Part shown: piece after piece, positions 1 to 5,726 of the stretch
How the letters are laid out: each line of letters starts with the position of its first letter
Numbering within the stretch: the stretch's first letter is position 1
NCBI GenBank assembly: GCA_000433515.1
Contig: FR891230.1
Location: 1 to 7,644 of the forward strand
Direction: 5' to 3'
Source of the DNA: Candidatus Colimorpha enterica
GTDB lineage: Bacteria > Bacillota > Clostridia > Oscillospirales > CAG-272
Length of the DNA: 7,644 nucleotides
The notes under the pieces: generated by a model
Databases searched by the model: none
What the model saw: only the letters and a program-made list of their open reading frames with translations
What the model was told of the DNA's origin: nothing
Program-made: the position numbers and the translations under genes

Positions 1-23
1 CTACTTTCTTTCAAAGAAAGTAG
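1..23. repeat. Perfect AT-rich inverted repeat at window edge, possible terminator
   Basis: CTACTTTCTTT and AAAGAAAGTAG form 11-bp arms around a single C. The repeat lies 14 bp beyond the stop codon of the minus-strand isomerase gene, where a terminator would be expected. The stem is AT-rich and any U-tract would fall outside the window, so termination is only a guess. It could equally be one copy of a dispersed palindromic repeat. Confidence 0.45.
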
Positions 24-37
24 ACGTTTCTCCTCTC

Positions 38-616
38 TTAATTCCCGGAAACCTCGACAAACGTGATCGATTTGATTTTCTGCTCGGTCAGCGGCTTGTC
101 GTTTGCGTTGGTCTTTACCGATGCGATCTTGTCGATGACGTCAAGCCCGGAGATGACCTTGCCGAAGGCGGCATAGCTGCCGTCAAGGTGCTGACAGCCC
201 TCTCGGGTCTGGCAGATAAAGAACTGGGAGGTCGCGCTGTTCGGGTCGGAGGTCCTTGCCATTGAAAGCACTCCGCGGTCGTGCTTTATGCCGTTCTTCA
301 CGCCGTTTGCGGAGAATTCGCCCTTGATTGAATCGGTTGCGGCACCGGCTCCGCCCTGGATCATGAAGCCCTCGATGACACGGTGGAATACCGTACCGTC
401 GTAATAGTGCTGAGAAACCAGCTTTTTGAAGTTGCGGACGGTTATCGGCGCCTCGTCGGGATAAAGCTCTATGATCATGCTGTCGCCGTTTTCCATTTCA
501 AGCTTTACATAATTCGTCTCGCCCTCGACAGGAGCCGTATTGTCGTCCTTTTTCGTGCAGGACGCGATGCAGAGAAGCGATGCCGCTATGAGAAGTACGG
601 AAATGAGTTTTTTCAC
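38..616 (-). CDS. Cyclophilin-type peptidyl-prolyl cis-trans isomerase, lipoprotein
   Basis: This protein catalyses cis-trans isomerisation of X-Pro bonds and should act outside the membrane as a lipid-anchored folding factor. Residues 1-19 are a lipoprotein signal peptide (KK, then a hydrophobic stretch) ending in the lipobox IASC, with Cys20 as the lipidated residue. A short charged linker (21-35) precedes a complete cyclophilin domain (about 36-190). Catalytic-pocket matches are FHRVIEGFMIQGG (77-89, with Arg79, Phe84, Met85, Gln87), GVLSMART (115-122) and SQFFICQ (130-136). HLDG (143-146) carries His where eukaryotic cyclophilins have Trp, as is common in bacteria. The start codon is GTG (positions 616-614), placed by an AAAGGAG ribosome binding site and by the signal peptide beginning exactly there. 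At 192 aa it is complete. It is transcribed alone, divergently from the AI-2E gene. The family assignment is secure; the substrates are unknown. Confidence 0.95.
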   Translation of the reverse strand: MKKLISVLLIAASLLCIASCTKKDDNTAPVEGETNYVKLEMENGDSMIIELYPDEAPITVRNFKKLVSQHYYDGTVFHRVIEGFMIQGGAGAATDSIKGEFSANGVKNGIKHDRGVLSMARTSDPNSATSQFFICQTREGCQHLDGSYAAFGKVISGLDVIDKIASVKTNANDKPLTEQKIKSITFVEVSGN

Positions 617-627
617 TTTGATAAAAT

Positions 628-634
628 CTCCTTT
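628..634 (-). promoter_or_regulatory. Ribosome binding site for the GTG-started isomerase gene
   Basis: Read on the minus strand this is AAAGGAG, 11 nt before the GTG start. No ATG lies nearby in frame, and the signal peptide follows GTG directly, so the site decides the start. Confidence 0.7.
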
Positions 635-653
635 GAGTTAATCATTATTTCCG

Positions 654-682
654 ATTATATCAGAAAACCGTGCGAAAATCAA
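654..682 (-). promoter_or_regulatory. Sigma-A-type promoter for the isomerase gene
   Basis: On the minus strand TTGATT (682-677) is followed after 17 bp by a perfect TATAAT (659-654). It lies about 40 bp upstream of the GTG start. The -10 matches consensus fully and the -35 matches 4 of 6 bases. Seen in sequence; activity is inferred. Confidence 0.6.
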
Positions 683-715
683 CCGTTCTTCTGAATTTGC
701 GGCTGATTCCGCGGA

Positions 716-743
716 TATAATTTAACCGGAAGCATTTTTCCGG
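716..743 (+). promoter_or_regulatory. Candidate -10 box and leader hairpin before the AI-2E gene
   Basis: A TATAAT at 716-721 lies 41 bp before the ATG, but no good -35 is found at 16-18 bp spacing (GAATTT at 17 bp). Just downstream CCGGAA (726-731) and TTCCGG (738-743) form a perfect 6-bp hairpin with a 6-nt loop, ending shortly before the AAAGGCGG ribosome binding site (747-754). The -10 is plausible; the role of the hairpin is unknown. Confidence 0.35.
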
Positions 744-761
744 CAGAAAGGCGGCGGTTCA

Positions 762-1841
762 ATGAAATATCTTCCCGAATCCGGATGGCGGCGGGTACTT
801 GTCCTGTCGGCATATATTCTTATCGGCATTGCGGCGGCTTATGCGGCTCTGCGTTATCTGCTTGCTGCGGTGCTTCCGTTTTTTATCGCGTGGGTGACGG
901 CTATGGCGCTCCGTCCGGCTATCGACGGAATATGCAGGCGGACAAAGCTGAAGCGCCGCGCCGTGTCGTTCTTCTGCGTCCTCTTTGTCCTGCTGACCTT
1001 TACCGGACTGCTTGCCGTGATCGTCGGGCGGGCGGCGGAGGAGCTGCGGGGGCTTGCCGACAACCTGATGACCGACGCGGCGGACGCTGTCGGGGATATA
1101 TTCGACTATTTCGAGGATCTGCGCGGCAGGTTTCCCTTCCTTGACGGGCTTGAGGACAGAGCGACTGCCGAGCGGGTGGAGAGCGCGATACTGTCAGCCG
1201 TTGAAAACTCCGTTTCCGCCTTCACCGCGAAGATACCGGAGGCGGTCATGGGGATAGTCTCGTCGCTTCCCGGTCTTATCCTTTCGTTTGTCGTGCTTGT
1301 CACGGCGACCTTTTATATGTGCGCGGACGTTGCCGGTATAAACTCGTTCATCGCGGGGCTGTTTCCGCCGGAAAAAAGAGAGAAGCTCTTCGCCGCAAAG
1401 AAAAGGTCAGCCGCCGATGCCGGAAGGTATATCCGGGCATATCTGCTGATTCTTTTCATCACCTTTGCACAGCTGCTCACCGGGTTCCTGATCCTGAAGA
1501 TCCCGTATGCCCTGACACTTGCCGCGGTGATCGCGCTTATCGACATTCTTCCTGTCCTCGGGGTCGGAACGGTGCTTATCCCGTGGGCGGGGATACTTCT
1601 TATCCGCGGGCAGACCTATACCGGGGTCGGAATTCTGCTCCTGTTTGCGATAATATGGCTCGCCCGGCAGATCATTGAGCCGAAGATCGTGGGGCACAGC
1701 ATGGGGGTGCACCCGCTTATCACTCTTGCAGCCATGTATGCCGGCTTTACAATGCTCGGAGTCTCCGGGCTGTTTATCTTCCCCATCGCCGCAATGCTGA
1801 TAAAAAACGCCGTGTCCGCCCTGAGAGAGGAACAGCGCTGA
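762..1841 (+). CDS. ytvI: AI-2E family membrane protein, YtvI-like
   Basis: This is a polytopic inner-membrane protein of the AI-2E/UPF0118 family. The family includes transporters of uncertain substrates, and its YtvI branch is associated with sporulation in Firmicutes. Hydrophobic segments lie at about 13-48, 66-89, 165-187, 225-246, 250-281, 286-302 and 320-347. A large soluble, partly charged region (about 90-160) separates the second and third segments, as is typical. The C-terminal half carries the family signatures DILPVLGVGTVLIPW (261-275), QIIEPKIVG (303-311) and GVHPL (315-319). The 359-aa length is normal. The ATG is preceded by AAAGGCGG. It has no obvious functional link to the flanking isomerase or decarboxylase operon, and a separate promoter follows it. 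The family call is firm; the YtvI subfamily call rests on the DILPVLG/EPKIVG region and is less certain. The transported substrate cannot be told. Confidence 0.88.
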   Translation: MKYLPESGWRRVLVLSAYILIGIAAAYAALRYLLAAVLPFFIAWVTAMALRPAIDGICRRTKLKRRAVSFFCVLFVLLTFTGLLAVIVGRAAEELRGLADNLMTDAADAVGDIFDYFEDLRGRFPFLDGLEDRATAERVESAILSAVENSVSAFTAKIPEAVMGIVSSLPGLILSFVVLVTATFYMCADVAGINSFIAGLFPPEKREKLFAAKKRSAADAGRYIRAYLLILFITFAQLLTGFLILKIPYALTLAAVIALIDILPVLGVGTVLIPWAGILLIRGQTYTGVGILLLFAIIWLARQIIEPKIVGHSMGVHPLITLAAMYAGFTMLGVSGLFIFPIAAMLIKNAVSALREEQR

Positions 1842-1861
1842 TGCCGGTTCTCTTCCCCGTT

Positions 1862-1893
1862 CGGAACAATGTTCTCATAACCTCTTTGTTCCG
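1862..1893. repeat. 8-bp inverted repeat upstream of the operon promoter
   Basis: CGGAACAA (1862-1869) and TTGTTCCG (1886-1893) are perfect arms around a 16-nt spacer, ending 3 bp before the -35 box. As RNA it could be the terminator of the AI-2E gene, but no clean U-run follows (TTCTTGAAAAA). As DNA it could be an operator. Neither can be chosen from sequence alone. Confidence 0.45.
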
Positions 1894-1896
1894 TTC

Positions 1897-1925
1897 TTGA
1901 AAAATTCACAAATAGGGTTTATAAT
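1897..1925 (+). promoter_or_regulatory. Strong sigma-A-type promoter of the decarboxylase operon
   Basis: TTGAAA (1897-1902) and TATAAT (1920-1925) are separated by exactly 17 bp. A second TATAAT at 1932-1937 lacks a matching -35. The promoter lies 64 bp upstream of the ATG at 1990, giving a leader of roughly 55-60 nt. It is the best promoter in the window and is placed to drive the carboxyltransferase/Na+ pump genes. Confidence 0.8.
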
Positions 1926-1954
1926 AGTATTTATAATGGGGAGATATTTGTGAA
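1905..1954. promoter_or_regulatory. Perfect 10-bp inverted repeat bracketing the -10 box, putative operator
   Basis: TTCACAAATA (1905-1914) lies in the -35/-10 spacer and TATTTGTGAA (1945-1954) lies in the early transcribed region. The arms are exact reverse complements, 30 bp apart and 40 bp centre to centre, about four helical turns. Because the left arm lies upstream of any start point, this acts as DNA and not as an RNA hairpin. The TTGTGAA/TTCACAA cores resemble Rex half-sites, but neither arm has a convincing partner half at 4-bp spacing, so the regulator is unknown. Confidence 0.5.
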
Positions 1955-1989
1955 ATGTTTTCCCGGTGTGATTTTCAGGAGGACATTAC

Positions 1990-3345
1990 ATGGCAGACAG
2001 CTACACAACCGCCGCCGCGCTGAGAGAAGAGATACTTTCATCGGCAAGCGGCGCGCGCGGATTCATTGCCGGTCTTTTTGATGAGGGGACGTTCCTCGAG
2101 ACCGGAACATACATACGGAACGCGGGCGACGACCGGAATTTCGAAGGGGTCATCACCGGATGCGGGGCGGTGAACGGCCGCCTTGTTTTCGCGTATATAC
2201 AGGATTATTCAAACGGCAGAGGCGCGTTCACGCAGGCGGGCGCCGAAAAGATAACCGCGCTCTACCGCAAGGCGATAAAGGCGGGGGCTCCTGTCGTCGG
2301 GGTGTTTGATTCCGCCGGAGCAAAGCTCGGCGAGGGGATATCGGCACTTTCCGGCATAGGCGCCGTCATTGCACAGGCCGCCGCGGCAAAGAACGCCGTG
2401 CCTCAGGTCGCGGTCATCGCAGGCGCGTGCGGCGGCGGAATGGCGGCGGTCGCGTCACTTGCGGATTTTGTGATAGCCGACAGCTCCCGCGGAGAGCTTT
2501 ACGTCCTTCCGGAGAGCGGAAAGAGCGACAGACAGGGCGTTAAAAGAGCCTCGCTTTATGCAGAGGGGACAGAGGGCCTTGCGGCAAAGACAAGAGAGCT
2601 GCTTGCTTATCTCCCGGAAAACAGCAGCGAGGGCACGGTATACACAGTCGCTCCCGAGGACATAAACGTCCCTGCGGAGGGAGTTGAGGACCTTGTTTCC
2701 GGCGACGTGAAGGAGCTTATTCCGGTCATCGCCGACAGCCGTGATTTTTATGAGATCTCGGCGGATTTCGCAAAGGAAATGGTCTGCGGCTTTGCGGCGG
2801 TAAACGGAAAGGTCGTCGGAGTGGTCGCAAACCAGCCCGTGGTGAACGGCGGAGCGCTTACCGCAAAGGCGGCAAAGAAGGCGGCGGGGTTTGTCGATTT
2901 CCTCGGAAGGTTCGGCATTCCCGTGCTTACGCTTGTGAACTCCGTCGGCTTCGGCGGAGAGAACTGCGGCTGCTATGCCGGAAATCTTGCCGACCTTGCA
3001 TCGGCTTACACCTCCTGCCGCAGTGCAAAGGTCACTGTTGTGACCGGCGCCGCATACGGCTCGGCATTCACGCTTATGGGTTCAAAGAACCTCGGCGCGG
3101 ACATGGTGTTCGCACTTGATTCTGCGGTGATCAGCGTCATGGCGCCGGAGACCGCGGTGGAGTTTGTCTGGGACGACAGGCTTAAGTCCTCCGCCGACCC
3201 GGCACAGGCAAGACAGGAGCTGAGGAGCGAGTGGGAAGCGACAGCCGCCTCTCCCCTTTCCGCCGCAAGGCAGGGAGACGCGGACGACGTCATTGCCTTC
3301 TCCGAGCTGAAGCAGCGCATTGCCGCCGCTCTTGAAGTATTTTAA
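1990..3345 (+). CDS. Divergent carboxyltransferase of the MmdA/12S family
   Basis: Members of this crotonase-fold family move CO2 between an acyl-CoA and carrier-bound biotin, as in methylmalonyl-CoA decarboxylase alpha or transcarboxylase 12S. The N-lobe (about 15-230) includes GLFDEGTFLE (28-37), GVITGCG (53-59), DSAGAKLGEG (107-116) and GACGGGM (145-151). The C-lobe (about 240-450) includes NGGAL (286-290), VTGAAYGSA (351-359) and the ending ASPLSAARQGDADDVI (420-435). Both Gly-rich oxyanion loops are therefore present. At 451 aa it is shorter than typical MmdA (around 510 aa), and several signatures differ. The usual SGGAR reads SAGAK, the usual CAGGA reads CGGGM, and the usual PGF(L)PG loop reads VGFGGENCGCYAG (319-331). 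A strong AGGAGG lies 6 nt before the ATG. It is the first gene after the promoter, 14 bp before the OadG gene. The fold assignment is secure; the acyl-CoA substrate, and even full activity, are open. Confidence 0.85.
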   Translation: MADSYTTAAALREEILSSASGARGFIAGLFDEGTFLETGTYIRNAGDDRNFEGVITGCGAVNGRLVFAYIQDYSNGRGAFTQAGAEKITALYRKAIKAGAPVVGVFDSAGAKLGEGISALSGIGAVIAQAAAAKNAVPQVAVIAGACGGGMAAVASLADFVIADSSRGELYVLPESGKSDRQGVKRASLYAEGTEGLAAKTRELLAYLPENSSEGTVYTVAPEDINVPAEGVEDLVSGDVKELIPVIADSRDFYEISADFAKEMVCGFAAVNGKVVGVVANQPVVNGGALTAKAAKKAAGFVDFLGRFGIPVLTLVNSVGFGGENCGCYAGNLADLASAYTSCRSAKVTVVTGAAYGSAFTLMGSKNLGADMVFALDSAVISVMAPETAVEFVWDDRLKSSADPAQARQELRSEWEATAASPLSAARQGDADDVIAFSELKQRIAAALEVF

Positions 3346-3359
3346 GCGGAGGGGATAAT

Positions 3360-3692
3360 ATGTTCACAGCATTTTCGCTCTTCCCGGATGAGGTCTCATC
3401 GACGCTTACGCTGTCGGAGAAGTTCGGAACGGTGCTGAGTACGGCAGTCGTCGGATATCTTGTCGTTTTCGTCGTTCTTGCGATCATCTGGGGAATACTT
3501 GAGATCTTCGGGAAGGTATTCAACAAAAAAACCGACAAAGCCGTGACCCTTCCGGCTCCCGGGACTGACGCCGTGCCGGTGGCTGAAGCTGACAACACCG
3601 GGGAGACTGTTGCGGCGATCATCGCGGCGATATCGATGTACAGCGACAGACCCGCGTCATCCTTCAGGGTCGTATCGTTCAAAAAGAAATAA
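3360..3692 (+). CDS. oadG: OadG-family (gamma/delta) subunit of Na+-translocating decarboxylase
   Basis: This small membrane subunit holds the decarboxylase complex together by linking the soluble carboxyltransferase/biotin carrier to the beta subunit. It has one transmembrane helix (about 24-46, ending WGILEIFGKVF), a Pro/Ala-rich linker (about 60-82), and a conserved-looking tail, ETVAAIIAAISMYSDRPASS (82-101), followed by FRVVSFKKK. This resembles the delta subunit of methylmalonyl-CoA decarboxylase, whose tail is shared with the small epsilon subunit. At 110 aa it is normal for the family. The ribosome binding site GGAGGGG lies 6 nt before the ATG, and the gene starts 14 bp after the 12S-like gene, so the two are surely cotranscribed. 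The N-terminus MFTAFSLFPDE is periplasmic in family models. The call depends on helix-linker-tail architecture and on gene context. Confidence 0.8.
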   Translation: MFTAFSLFPDEVSSTLTLSEKFGTVLSTAVVGYLVVFVVLAIIWGILEIFGKVFNKKTDKAVTLPAPGTDAVPVAEADNTGETVAAIIAAISMYSDRPASSFRVVSFKKK

Positions 3693-3736
3693 AGGCTTCC
3701 CCTCGAGGGTTGCGAAAGCAGGGGCACGGTATTGAA

Positions 3737-3757
3737 TTGGTTCCCAGTGGGAACCAA
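3737..3757. repeat. Hairpin with 9-bp perfect arms
   Basis: TTGGTTCCC and GGGAACCAA are exact reverse complements around the loop AGT. No T-run follows on the plus strand, so it is not a classical terminator. It is the strongest hairpin of the 3693-3954 element. Confidence 0.75.
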
Positions 3758-3763
3758 GACCCG

Positions 3764-3804
3764 CGCCTGCCCGAGCCGCAGCGAGATAGCTCCGCCGGCA
3801 GGCG
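3764..3804. repeat. Hairpin with 8-bp GC-rich arms
   Basis: CGCCTGCC (3764-3771) pairs with GGCAGGCG (3797-3804) around a 25-nt loop. It follows the 9-bp hairpin directly, so the two would stack as neighbouring stem-loops in RNA. Confidence 0.55.
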
Positions 3805-3817
3805 GTGATGAGGTGTA

Positions 3818-3835
3818 GGTTTTGCTGGCAAAACC
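3818..3835. repeat. Short perfect hairpin
   Basis: GGTTTTG (3818-3824) pairs with CAAAACC (3829-3835) around CTGG. An extra C-G pair could close inside and leave TG. It is the third stem-loop in series within the intergenic element. Confidence 0.6.
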
Positions 3836-3954
3836 GTGATGTTTTCAGCATACTTGAACCACGCCTTTTCAATTCACAAACGGAACTGCCAGCCGACGGT
3901 TGTCTATGCGGAAAAAATTTTCAAAATATCTGATTCAAACCGAGGTACACAGAA

Positions 3955-4317
3955 ATGATAAAGCATTACAACGTCACCGTCAACGGGACGGTTTATGAAG
4001 TCGAAGTCGAGGAGACCGACGGTGCAGCCGTCTCCGGAACCAAGCCCGCGGCACCTGCCGAAAAGCCTGCCGCAGCAAAGCCCGCAGCGGCAAAGCCGGG
4101 TGCCGGAACACCGGTCAACGCGCCCATGCAGGGCACTGTCCTCAAGGTCGCCGTCACTGTCGGTGCGGAGGTGAAGAAGGGCGACCTTATCTGCCTGCTT
4201 GAGGCCATGAAGATGGAAAACGAGATCTTCTCTCCCTGTGACGGAAAGGTCACCTCGGTTGCGGTGACTGCCGGACAGTCTGTTGCGACCGGCGCGCTTA
4301 TCGCAACGGTGGGCTGA
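3955..4317 (+). CDS. Biotin carboxyl carrier subunit of the decarboxylase/transcarboxylase
   Basis: This mobile carrier accepts CO2 on biotin at a carboxyltransferase and delivers it to the membrane beta subunit. Residues 1-25 form a short N-terminal segment. Residues 26-55 are a flexible Ala/Pro/Lys linker with repeated AKPAAAKP units. The biotinyl domain (about 55-120) contains NAPMQGTVLKV and the biotinylation motif EAMKMEN (83-89). Lys86, 34 residues from the C-terminus, is the attachment site, the normal distance. Its 120-aa length fits the 1.3S transcarboxylase subunit and the gamma subunit of methylmalonyl- or glutaconyl-CoA decarboxylases. The ribosome binding site (GAGG, 3942-3945) is weaker than those of its neighbours, which is odd for a carrier shared by several partners. 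The beta-subunit gene starts 17 bp after it. A biotin ligase must be supplied from elsewhere, since none is in the window. Confidence 0.95.
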   Translation: MIKHYNVTVNGTVYEVEVEETDGAAVSGTKPAAPAEKPAAAKPAAAKPGAGTPVNAPMQGTVLKVAVTVGAEVKKGDLICLLEAMKMENEIFSPCDGKVTSVAVTAGQSVATGALIATVG

Positions 4318-4334
4318 AAGGAACGTCCTTCGCC

Positions 4335-5513
4335 ATGCTTGAAACCCTGCGGAATTTCTGGGAGTCAACCGGACTTGCGATAGCGACGTCGTCTCCGGAA
4401 ACTCTTATAAAATACCTGATAATGTACCTGATAATCGGGATACTTCTCTATCTTGCGATAGGAAAGAAGTTCGAGCCGATGCTCCTTCTCCCGATCGCCT
4501 TCGGAATGCTGCTTGCAAACATTCCGGGGCAGGATCTTATCCACACCGAGCTGTTCTTCGTCGAGCATCCCGACTACGGCAGGATACTGCGCGAGGGCGG
4601 GCTTATCGATATGCTCTACCTCGGAGTCAAGCTCGGTATCTATCCGTCGCTTATCTTCATGGGGATCGGCGCCATGACCGACTTCTCCCCGCTTATCGCC
4701 AACCCGAAGAGCCTGATGCTCGGAGCGGCAGCTCAGCTCGGGGTGTTTGCCGCATTTGCCGGCGCTGTCTTTCTCGGATTCTCCGAGGCTGCCGCCGCCG
4801 CTATCGGAATTATCGGCGGAGCCGACGGACCGACGGCGATACTTGTCACAAAGGAGCTTGCCCCGACGCTTCTCGGCGCAATTGCCATCGCCGCGTACTC
4901 ATACATGGCGCTTATCCCGATGATACAGCCGCCTATCATGAAGCTCGTCACGACAAAGAAAGAGCGCGCGATAAAGATGACCTCGCTCAGACCGGTTTCC
5001 AAGAAGGAGCTTATCCTGTTCCCGATAACCGTCACCGCCGTTGTCTGCATAATCCTTCCGTCTGCCGCTCCGCTTGTCGGCTTCCTGATGCTCGGAAACC
5101 TGTTCAATGTCACGGGAGTTGTTGACAGGCTGTCGAAAACCGCGCAGAACGAGCTTATCAACATAGTCACCATCTGCCTCGGTGTTTCGGTCGGAGCGAC
5201 CGCGAATGCCGAATCCTTCCTCAAGCCGCACACGGTGTGCATTGTCCTTCTCGGGCTCTGCGCGTTCTGCTGCTCGACCCTCGGCGGGCTGCTGTTCGGA
5301 AAGCTGATGTGCTGGCTGACGAAGGGCAAGATCAACCCGCTTATCGGCTCCGCGGGAGTTTCCGCCGTGCCTATGGCGGCAAGAGTGTCGCAGATCGTCG
5401 GACAGCAGGAGGATCCGTCGAACTTCCTTCTGATGCACGCAATGGGACCGAACGTTGCCGGAGTCATCGGCTCGGCGGTCGCTGCCGGTTGGCTCCTGTC
5501 CTGCTTCAGGTGA
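4335..5513 (+). CDS. oadB: Na+-translocating decarboxylase beta subunit
   Basis: This integral membrane subunit decarboxylates carboxybiotin and couples the reaction to Na+ export, making a sodium motive force. The 392-aa protein is hydrophobic throughout. A long N-terminal helix region (about 24-62) is followed by IGAMTDFSPLIANPK (111-125). GGADGPTAI (161-169) has Asp164, matching the Na+-binding Asp of characterised OadB. Then come YSYMALIPMIQPPIMKL (188-204), GNLFNVTGVVDRL (254-266), INPLIGSAGVSAVPMAARVS (333-352) and MGPNVAGVIGSAVAAG (370-385), where Asn373 and Ser380 fit the second coupling site of the family. All key regions are intact, so it should be functional. Its length is close to the MmdB/GcdB type (about 375 aa) and shorter than enterobacterial OadB. 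An AAAGGAA overlapping the preceding stop, about 11 nt from the ATG, suggests translational coupling to the carrier. The natural partner (oxaloacetate or an acyl-CoA) cannot be read from this subunit. Confidence 0.96.
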   Translation: MLETLRNFWESTGLAIATSSPETLIKYLIMYLIIGILLYLAIGKKFEPMLLLPIAFGMLLANIPGQDLIHTELFFVEHPDYGRILREGGLIDMLYLGVKLGIYPSLIFMGIGAMTDFSPLIANPKSLMLGAAAQLGVFAAFAGAVFLGFSEAAAAAIGIIGGADGPTAILVTKELAPTLLGAIAIAAYSYMALIPMIQPPIMKLVTTKKERAIKMTSLRPVSKKELILFPITVTAVVCIILPSAAPLVGFLMLGNLFNVTGVVDRLSKTAQNELINIVTICLGVSVGATANAESFLKPHTVCIVLLGLCAFCCSTLGGLLFGKLMCWLTKGKINPLIGSAGVSAVPMAARVSQIVGQQEDPSNFLLMHAMGPNVAGVIGSAVAAGWLLSCFR

Positions 5514-5594
5514 ATTCCGGGGAACCAGATTAAAGGAATCGCTGATTAATTCGGCAGCGCATCTCCGGCGCATCTTCTCCCGTCTGCTTCCGGT

Positions 5595-5635
5595 CGAAAA
5601 ACCCGCCGTACGTCAAGTACTGCCGGTGTTTTTCG
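5595..5635 (+). terminator. Terminator-like hairpin between the beta and 5S-like genes
   Basis: CGAAAAAC (5595-5602) pairs perfectly with GTTTTTCG (5628-5635). Inside, 5603-5605 pair with 5624-5626, and GTAC (5608-5611) pairs with GTAC (5617-5620) around GTCAA. The A5 and T5 tracts at the base make it look like a two-way intrinsic terminator. The inner stem is only moderately GC-rich and has a mismatch and bulges, so termination would be partial. It sits in the 213-bp gap 5514-5726, where read-through is still needed unless the last gene has its own promoter, which I could not find. Confidence 0.5.
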
Positions 5636-5651
5636 TCGTCGCATACGAAAA

Positions 5652-5672
5652 AATCTGCACCGAATCTGCACC
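5652..5672. repeat. Tandem 11-bp repeat
   Basis: AATCTGCACC occurs at 5652-5661 and again at 5663-5672, separated by one G, so the period is 11 bp. It lies just after the CGAAAAAA stretch (5646-5653). It could be slippage or a paired protein site; no function is visible. Confidence 0.5.
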
Positions 5673-5726
5673 ACCTCATTTAATCATCGCTTCCTAAATT
5701 CAACATAAGAAAAGGAAACCTCACAT

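Larger units (their letters stand above)
3693..3954. other. Structured 262-bp intergenic region inside the operon
   Basis: No convincing gene lies here, yet the neighbouring operon gaps are only 14 and 17 bp. The stretch holds a palindrome CCCTCGAGGG (3700-3709), a GNRA-type mini-hairpin TGC-GAAA-GCA (3711-3720) and three longer inverted repeats (listed separately). It ends in an AT-rich run (about 3911-3930) before the carrier gene. AATTCACAAA at 3871-3880 repeats exactly ten bases of the operon promoter spacer. It may be a dispersed intergenic repeat, an RNA-processing site that sets subunit ratios, or a structured RNA. Sequence alone does not decide. Confidence 0.5.

Noticed and set aside
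1932..1937. Second TATAAT downstream of the operon promoter
   Set aside because: No acceptable -35 at 16-18 bp (CAAATA at 17 bp). The TATAAT at 1920 with TTGAAA explains the promoter.
3657..3872. 71-codon minus-strand open frame across the structured intergenic element
   Set aside because: It overlaps the end of the OadG gene and no recognisable domain is seen. The hairpins explain the sequence better, and its composition looks like a translated repeat.
3900..3928. Possible promoter before the biotin carrier gene (TTGTCT, 17 bp, AAAATA)
   Set aside because: The -10 matches consensus poorly and the region is simply AT-rich, so it is too weak to list.
4070..4110. Repeated AKPAAAKP-coding units in the carrier gene as a DNA repeat of interest
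   Set aside because: Ala/Pro/Lys linkers of this kind are normal in biotin carrier proteins.
3904..4368. Minus-strand open frame opposite the biotin carrier gene
   Set aside because: The EAMKMEN carrier on the plus strand is unmistakable. The antisense product is Gly/Arg/Cys-rich and has no family resemblance.
4733..5467. Minus-strand open frame (244 codons) opposite the beta subunit gene
   Set aside because: It lies wholly within a clear OadB-type gene and reads as low-information Ser/Thr/Pro/Ala-rich sequence.
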